A stretch of DNA of 43,914 nt from Christensenella sp. UBA3857 (lineage in GTDB: Bacteria > Bacillota > Clostridia > Christensenellales > CAG-138), in NCBI GenBank assembly GCA_002392505.1, contig DGHD01000037.1, positions 1 to 43,914 on the forward strand. The letters run 5' to 3'. This document shows positions 39,612 to 43,914 of the stretch, piece after piece (position 1 is the first letter of the stretch; the number at the start of each line of letters is the position of its first letter). Below the pieces are notes generated by a model that was not told the DNA's origin, ran no database searches, and worked only from the letters and a program-made list of their open reading frames with translations. Position numbers and translations under genes: made by a program.

Positions 39612-40823
39612 TCAGGAAACGGCGTGGATGATCTTAACGAGCCACAGATCGTTGAGCACTACCGCCGCGTAAGCCGTGACCTTTGCGCCGACCGTCGCGC
39701 GCTGATCGAGAGGATCCGCCGTACCGCCGGAGCCGTGAGGCTTGACGATGAGCTGTACAGCGCCCTTGCCGTCGACGTCTACCACGCCGTAAGCGTCCTT
39801 GCCGAATACGAGCGCCGCATGAACGGGAAGACCGTCCTTCGAGGTCGCGTCGATCTCGCCGCAGTCCTCGGACCATACGAGCGTGTCTGCCGCGAGCGAG
39901 GCGGGCGCGCTGAGCTTGACGACGTTCGTGGAGGGATTAAACGAGTTCGTCTCAGCGAGGGTATATTCCGTGCCGCCGATCTTGATCTTGTTGCCGCCCC
40001 GGGAGAGATACGCCTTCTCCATCTCGGTGGGGTTGCTCTTGAGAACGAAGGTAGAGCTGTTGGTGGTGGCGAGCTTTACCTTATTGTGGACGCTCTGCTC
40101 GTAGACCTTCGCCTCGGTGCTCTCAACGAATACGACGCCGTAAAGCCTGCCGATCTCGCCGGAATAGATCGCCTCCGAATTGGAGTAGGTGGAAACGTTC
40201 TTCCAGTTCTCGTCGCTCTGCAGATCGTAAGTCGCGTCGGGAGAGCAGATGCAGATGAAATGCGGCGTGCGCCCGTCGTCTGCAAAGGGGCGCGCCTTGT
40301 TCCTCTTAAGGGTGCGGACCGCCTTCCTTATCTCGTCGACGGTGAGCTTGTTGTACTCGCCGACGCTGTTCATGTTGTTGCCGCCGCCGGCGTACTGGAC
40401 GTTGGTCGTGGAGCACATCGCGTCCCTGGTCACCCATTCGACAACGGTGCCGATCTGCTCGCCGAGAAGCTCCGCGGAATCGTTGATAACGCTGTCGTAA
40501 GCGGTAAGATCGAGAAGATCCGTTACCTCGACGTAAGCGCCGTACTGCTTGACGGTCGCCTCCACGTTGGTCTGGGAGAGGGTCTGTCCGTCGGGGGTCT
40601 CGCCCTCGGTAAGTCCGTTCATCGCAGTGTGCGGATCGAAAAGATTCCACCTGCGGAAATTGACCTTGTTGCCGTTGTTGCGGGGTATCGGGCGCTTCTG
40701 TCCGAATTCGGCGTGCACGAACCTCGTCTTTGCGCTCTCGAGGAGCTGCCTGTCATAATAAGTGGTGGGGAAAGTGCCGTTCTGGCTCAGTCCCTGAAGA
40801 GTGTTGATGTTGGGGTTTGACAT
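39612..40823 (-). CDS. Major capsid protein (N4-gp56 family)
   Basis: This 403-aa protein has the N4-gp56-family N-terminus: NGTFPTTYYDRQLLESAKTRFVHAEFGQKRPIP (in parts), NNGNKVNFRRW, LTEGETPDG, KQYGAYVEVTDLLDLTAYD (in parts). It also has the later VVFVESTEAKVYEQ and FGKDAYGVVDV blocks, with an HK97-like fold. It should build the capsid shell of a short-tailed phage. GAAAGGAAC precedes the ATG. It follows the scaffold-like gene, the normal order. Confidence 0.92.
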   Translation of the reverse strand: MSNPNINTLQGLSQNGTFPTTYYDRQLLESAKTRFVHAEFGQKRPIPRNNGNKVNFRRWNLFDPHTAMNGLTEGETPDGQTLSQTNVEATVKQYGAYVEVTDLLDLTAYDSVINDSAELLGEQIGTVVEWVTRDAMCSTTNVQYAGGGNNMNSVGEYNKLTVDEIRKAVRTLKRNKARPFADDGRTPHFICICSPDATYDLQSDENWKNVSTYSNSEAIYSGEIGRLYGVVFVESTEAKVYEQSVHNKVKLATTNSSTFVLKSNPTEMEKAYLSRGGNKIKIGGTEYTLAETNSFNPSTNVVKLSAPASLAADTLVWSEDCGEIDATSKDGLPVHAALVFGKDAYGVVDVDGKGAVQLIVKPHGSGGTADPLDQRATVGAKVTAYAAVVLNDLWLVKIIHAVS

Positions 40824-40841
40824 TTTGTTTGTTCCTTTCTG

Positions 40842-41246
40842 TTAAAGTCTGATCCTTTTGCCGTCTGCGCTTGCCTTTTTGAGGAGCTTTTTAAGCTCGT
40901 TGAACTGCTTCGTGCTCATCTCGGAGTAATCCGTGCTCTTCGGGCTGCCCGAGCCGGTCCTCATGGGTACGGGCATTTTGGGCATAGTCCCGAACGGGTC
41001 GCGCACGTCGTCGTCGAGCTCGTTTGCGCCGCGGCGGGCGGGCGCCTCCGCGCCGTCGTTCATGCCCGCCATTATCTCTATGATGGCTTCGGCAAGCTCG
41101 TCCTCATCCGTTTCGTCGTCCGCTCCGAGCCGCGCGAGCATCTCTCTTCCGAGCCTCTCCGCGGCGCTAACGCGCTTTTCCTCTTCGGCGGGCGCATCGT
41201 TCTCCTCCGCGGGTGCGGGGGGCGTCACGATATTTCTTTTCTTCAT
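40842..41246 (-). CDS. Scaffold-like protein upstream of the capsid gene, 134 aa
   Basis: This is a short, strongly acidic protein (Glu/Asp-rich residues 10-85) with a basic helical C-terminus (MSTKQFNELKKLLKKASADGKRIRL, in parts). An acidic body with a positive helical tail, directly before the capsid gene, is what is expected of a phage scaffolding protein, whose basic tail binds the coat during assembly. The sequence is not recognisable as a known family, so this rests on composition and position. AAAGGAGAAA precedes the ATG. First gene after the strong cassette promoter. Confidence 0.6.
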   Translation of the reverse strand: MKKRNIVTPPAPAEENDAPAEEEKRVSAAERLGREMLARLGADDETDEDELAEAIIEIMAGMNDGAEAPARRGANELDDDVRDPFGTMPKMPVPMRTGSGSPKSTDYSEMSTKQFNELKKLLKKASADGKRIRL

Positions 41247-41311
41247 TTTTCTCCTTTGCCTTCGCCGCTCAAGGCTTGCCTTTCATGGTCTTTTTTTCGT
41301 ATTCTGTTTTG

Positions 41312-41430
41312 CGCCGCGCTGCGGCAAAAACGCGGCGTGCGCTTTGCTCTTTTTGAAAAAAGAGATAAAAAGAAACAAGCGGCTGCCTTCGGGGTCGCTT
41401 CCCCGACGGCACTCGTCAACGCTTGCTCTA
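41312..41430 (-). ncRNA. Structured leader or small RNA upstream of the phage cassette
   Basis: Transcription from the promoter at 41465-41436 would start near 41430. The RNA can form a nested hairpin: outer CAAGCG/CGCTTG (41376-41381 with 41420-41425), then TGCC/GGCA (41384-41387 with 41408-41411), then TCGGGG/CCCCGA (41389-41394 with 41401-41406). A U-rich run (TTTCTTTTT) follows on the minus strand. Next come CTCTTTT/AAAAGAG (about 41347-41364) and CGCCGCG/CGCGGCG (41312-41318 with 41331-41337). If the U-run terminates, the product is a small RNA of about 70 nt; if read through, it is a long structured leader for the cassette. I cannot assign a named RNA family. Confidence 0.5.
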
Positions 41431-41435
41431 TTTAT

Positions 41436-41465
41436 ATTATAGCACGTTTGTTCTCTGCTTGTCAA
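41436..41465 (-). promoter_or_regulatory. Near-consensus promoter of the phage cassette
   Basis: Minus-strand TTGACA (41465-41460) and TATAAT (41441-41436) are both perfect hexamers, separated by 18 bases. It is the strongest promoter I see in the window and points toward the scaffold and capsid genes. Confidence 0.85.
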
Positions 41466-41519
41466 CAGAAAAGAGAATAATTTTGCAATTATCTCTTATA
41501 AGACGATTTTTCAAGCCGA

Positions 41520-41548
41520 TTGACATATCATCCCGGGGAGATTACAAT
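41520..41548 (+). promoter_or_regulatory. Promoter of the DUF1294 gene
   Basis: TTGACA (41520-41525) and TACAAT (41543-41548) are 17 bases apart on the plus strand, 35 bases before the ATG. Confidence 0.75.
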
Positions 41549-41583
41549 AGAATAAAGACCAAACAGAAAAGGAATTTTTACAA

Positions 41584-41880
41584 ATGAAGATCGCCGACAT
41601 AGTGTTCCTTGCATTCTTTATTTTTATGAGCATACTCGCCGTGTGCTTCACGATCCGCGACAAGGCGGCGGCAAAGACCGATCCGCGGAACCGCACTCCG
41701 GAGGCGACGCTGATGCTGATCGCGGCGCTTTTCGGCAGCTTTGCGATGTACATAACCATGCAGATAATACGCCACAAGACGAAGCACCCAAAGTTCATGG
41801 TGGGGATCCCCATACTGATGGTCGTCCACGCGGCGCTGATCGTTTTGTATTTCGTGCTTTTGAGACCCATCCTTGTCTAA
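41584..41880 (+). CDS. DUF1294 family membrane protein
   Basis: This 98-aa protein has three hydrophobic helices (about 5-23, 40-60 and 72-95). It contains the family pattern IRDKAAAKTDPRNRTPEATLMLIAALFGSF (in parts) followed by M-x5-RHKTKHPKF. Function is unknown; the family is sometimes fused to cold-shock domains, but not here. AAAAGGAA precedes the ATG. Monocistronic, between the phage cassette promoter and the hydratase. Confidence 0.82.
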   Translation: MKIADIVFLAFFIFMSILAVCFTIRDKAAAKTDPRNRTPEATLMLIAALFGSFAMYITMQIIRHKTKHPKFMVGIPILMVVHAALIVLYFVLLRPILV

Positions 41881-41927
41881 CGGACGCGCCGCCCCTTATT
41901 TCAATATAGATAATTGGCTTTTCCATG

Positions 41928-41983
41928 TTGAAAAGGCGAAAAAAAAGTAGTATTATATGTATGTATGGCACGCTGATCGTGCC
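41928..41983 (+). promoter_or_regulatory. Promoter and 5' hairpin of the hydratase gene
   Basis: TTGAAA (41928-41933) and TATTAT (41951-41956) are 17 bases apart. The leader starts with a 6-bp hairpin, GGCACG/CGTGCC (41967-41983), which may stabilise the message. The ATG follows at 42011. Confidence 0.65.
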
Positions 41984-42010
41984 TGAACAAAAAAACAGAA
42001 GGAGAGCACC

Positions 42011-43914
42011 ATGATAGACCTTTTTGAGAACGGCGTTTACCTGGTAAACGGCAAGCCTCAGTTCGAGGCGGTCGAAGGCGTGACCCCTGCCGAGGGACGT
42101 GAGAATACGATCGCGTATCAGATCCTTCGCGCACACAACACCTCCGATGATGCCAAAAAGATGAAGATAAGGTTTGACTGCCTTATGTCTCATGACATCA
42201 CCTATGTCGGCATCATTCAGACGGCAAGGGCGTCCGGCCTGAAGGAATTCCCCATCCCCTATGCGATGACCAACTGCCACAACAGCCTTTGCGCTGTCGG
42301 CGGCACCATCAATGAGGATGACCACGTATTCGGCCTTTCCGCCGCAAAGAAGTACGGCGGCATCTACGTTCCCGTCAACCAGAGCGTTATCCACAGCTAT
42401 GCCCGCGAGGCGATGGCTAACTGCGGCAACATGATACTGGGTTCCGACTCCCATACCCGTTACGGCGCTCTCGGCACGATGGGCGTCGGCGAAGGCGGAC
42501 CCGAGCTCGTTAAGCAGCTCCTTAAGAACACCTGGGACATCAACGCGCCCGAGGTAGTCCTTGTTTACGTCACCGGCGAGCCCAAGAAGGGCGTCGGCCC
42601 GCACGACGTTGCGCTCGCCCTCGTAAAGGCGACCTTTGCAAACGGCTTCGTAAAGAACAAGGTCATGGAGTTCGTCGGCCCGGGCATCGAGAATCTGCCC
42701 TATGACTTCAGGAACGGCATCGACGTTATGACCACCGAGACCACCTGCCTCTCCTCCATCTGGGAGACCGACGCCGAGATCGAAAAGTATTACCGCATCC
42801 ACGGCCGTCCCGAGGGATTCAGGAAGCTCTATCCGAAGAACGTCGCTTATTACGACAGCATGATCGCGCTTGACCTCAGCAAGATCGAGAGCATGATCGC
42901 GCTCCCCTTCCATCCCTCCAACGCCTACACGATCCACGAGTTCCTCGCGAATCCCGTTGAGATACTGAAGAAGGTCGAAGCCGAGGCGGAGAAGAAGTTC
43001 GGTTCGAAGGTCCATCTCAAGCTCACCGACAAGGTCGTCGACGGCAAGGTCTACGCCGATCAGGGCGTCATCGCAGGCTGCTCCGGCGGCACCTTCGACA
43101 ACTGCGTCGCCGCCGCCGAGATAATGGACGGCTACGACGTGGGCAACGGCTACTTCGGCTTCAGCGTATATCCCACCTCCGTTCCCACCAGCCTTGAGCT
43201 CACGAGGATCGGCATGACCGAAAAGCTTTTGAGGAGCGGCACTATCATCAAGCAGAGCTTCTGCGGTCCGTGCTTCGGCGCAGGCGACGTTCCCGCCAAC
43301 AACGGTCTCTCGCTCCGCCACACCACCAGGAACTTCCCCAACCGCGAGGGCTCCAAGCCCGGCGAGGGTCAGATCTCGACCGTTGCGCTCATGGACTCCC
43401 GCTCCATCGCCGCCACCGCAAGGAACCACGGCGCCATCACCGCCGCGACCGATATCGATTGGGACGATAAGCATTTCGAGTATCATTTCGACAAGTCCGT
43501 CTATGACAAGCGCGTTTACAACGGCTTCGGCAAGGCGGATCCCTCCGTTGAATTGAAGCTCGGACCCAACATCACCGATTGGCCCGCGATGTACGCGCTC
43601 ACCGACAACGTGCTCCTGGAGCTCGACGCCGTCATCCGCGATCCCGTCACCACCACGGACGAGCTCATCCCCTCCGGTGAGACGAGCTCCTACCGTTCCA
43701 ACCCCCTGCGCCTTGCGGAGTTCGCGCTCTCCCGCCGCGTGCCCGAGTACGTCGGCCGCTCCAAGCAGGTCATGGCTATGGACTTCGAGCGCCGCGACGG
43801 CAAAAAGCCCGAGCGCATCATGAACGCCCTTAACAAGGTCGGCAACGCCGATGAGCTCATAGCGAACACCGGCTTCGGCTCCTGCGTATTCGCCAACAAG
43901 CCCGGCGACGGCTC
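42011..43914 (+). CDS. Aconitase-family hydratase (YbhJ-like), cut by the window end
   Basis: The frame is open from the ATG at 42011 (AAGGAGAG upstream) to the window edge, 634 codons without a stop. Aconitase-fold landmarks are TNCHNSLCAVGG, LGSDSHTRYGALGTMGVGEGG, a cysteine in AGCSGGTFDNC (about residue 357) and the Cys pair in SFCGPCFGAG (about 418-421); together these supply three ligands for a 4Fe-4S cluster. STVALMDSRSIAATARN resembles the swivel or active-site region. It resembles the 'hydratase' subgroup that includes E. coli YbhJ, whose substrate is not known, rather than citric-cycle aconitase. The missing C-terminus should hold the swivelling domain. Probably cytoplasmic. Confidence 0.85.
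   Translation, partial: MIDLFENGVYLVNGKPQFEAVEGVTPAEGRENTIAYQILRAHNTSDDAKKMKIRFDCLMSHDITYVGIIQTARASGLKEFPIPYAMTNCHNSLCAVGGTINEDDHVFGLSAAKKYGGIYVPVNQSVIHSYAREAMANCGNMILGSDSHTRYGALGTMGVGEGGPELVKQLLKNTWDINAPEVVLVYVTGEPKKGVGPHDVALALVKATFANGFVKNKVMEFVGPGIENLPYDFRNGIDVMTTETTCLSSIWETDAEIEKYYRIHGRPEGFRKLYPKNVAYYDSMIALDLSKIESMIALPFHPSNAYTIHEFLANPVEILKKVEAEAEKKFGSKVHLKLTDKVVDGKVYADQGVIAGCSGGTFDNCVAAAEIMDGYDVGNGYFGFSVYPTSVPTSLELTRIGMTEKLLRSGTIIKQSFCGPCFGAGDVPANNGLSLRHTTRNFPNREGSKPGEGQISTVALMDSRSIAATARNHGAITAATDIDWDDKHFEYHFDKSVYDKRVYNGFGKADPSVELKLGPNITDWPAMYALTDNVLLELDAVIRDPVTTTDELIPSGETSSYRSNPLRLAEFALSRRVPEYVGRSKQVMAMDFERRDGKKPERIMNALNKVGNADELIANTGFGSCVFANKPGDG

Noticed and set aside
41795..43486. 563-codon minus-strand frame
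   Set aside because: It is antisense to the aconitase-like hydratase, which has conserved motifs, promoter and ribosome site on the plus strand.

Overview
The window looks like chromosomal DNA of an anaerobic, fairly GC-rich Clostridia-type Bacillota, probably an uncultured gut Oscillospirales or Christensenellales relative. This is inferred from strong Shine-Dalgarno sites, SipW-type signal peptidases with TasA-like substrates, tandem DegV proteins, a DUF1836 protein, a flavodiiron protein, a dockerin-bearing surface protein and N4-gp56-type phage genes. I saw no rRNA, tRNA, complete insertion sequence or CRISPR array.

Layout. (1) 1-11.6 kb, minus strand: a very large secreted protein with InlB-like tandem repeats and a C-terminal dockerin; an Lgt-like membrane protein; then a six-gene surface-fibre operon made of two Ser/His-type signal peptidases, a TasA-like substrate, a membrane-anchored substrate paralog with a PxTG-like tail and two further SipW-type substrates. 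(2) 11.7-17.8 kb, minus strand: marR, a heterodimeric ABC exporter and a membrane-anchored carboxylesterase in one operon. (3) 17.8-22 kb: a mosaic accessory island. It holds a perfect 126-bp direct repeat carrying a promoter, a lipoprotein gene driven by the copied promoter, a displaced degV 3' end, a 5'-nucleotidase-like HAD gene, a mobC-like remnant, a lipoprotein/ankyrin pair and an oriT-like inverted repeat. It ends exactly at the 3' end of an intact degV. (4) 22-32.8 kb: tandem degV, DUF1836, an aminotransferase-yigZ-ilvE operon, an aroA-aroC-chorismate mutase/shikimate kinase operon, and a divergent flavodiiron protein with two rubredoxin domains. (5) 32.9-41.5 kb, minus strand: a compact podovirus-like structural and lysis cassette in permuted order (scaffold-like, capsid, 390-aa protein, BppU-like, NlpC/P60 lysin, holin, then terminase and portal). 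An EamA transporter on the opposite strand splits it, and a near-consensus promoter with a hairpin-rich leader RNA precedes it. (6) 41.5 kb to the end, plus strand: a DUF1294 protein and an aconitase-like hydratase cut by the window edge.

How the parts may work together. The SipW-type peptidases would process the TasA-like proteins into cell-surface fibres, with the anchored paralog as a possible base; the dockerin/InlB protein next door is another surface component. The MarR operon looks like a drug-responsive export and hydrolysis unit. The two amino-acid operons cover chorismate formation and branched-chain and other transaminations. The most unusual parts are the fibre operon, the degV-bounded island and the minimal phage cassette.
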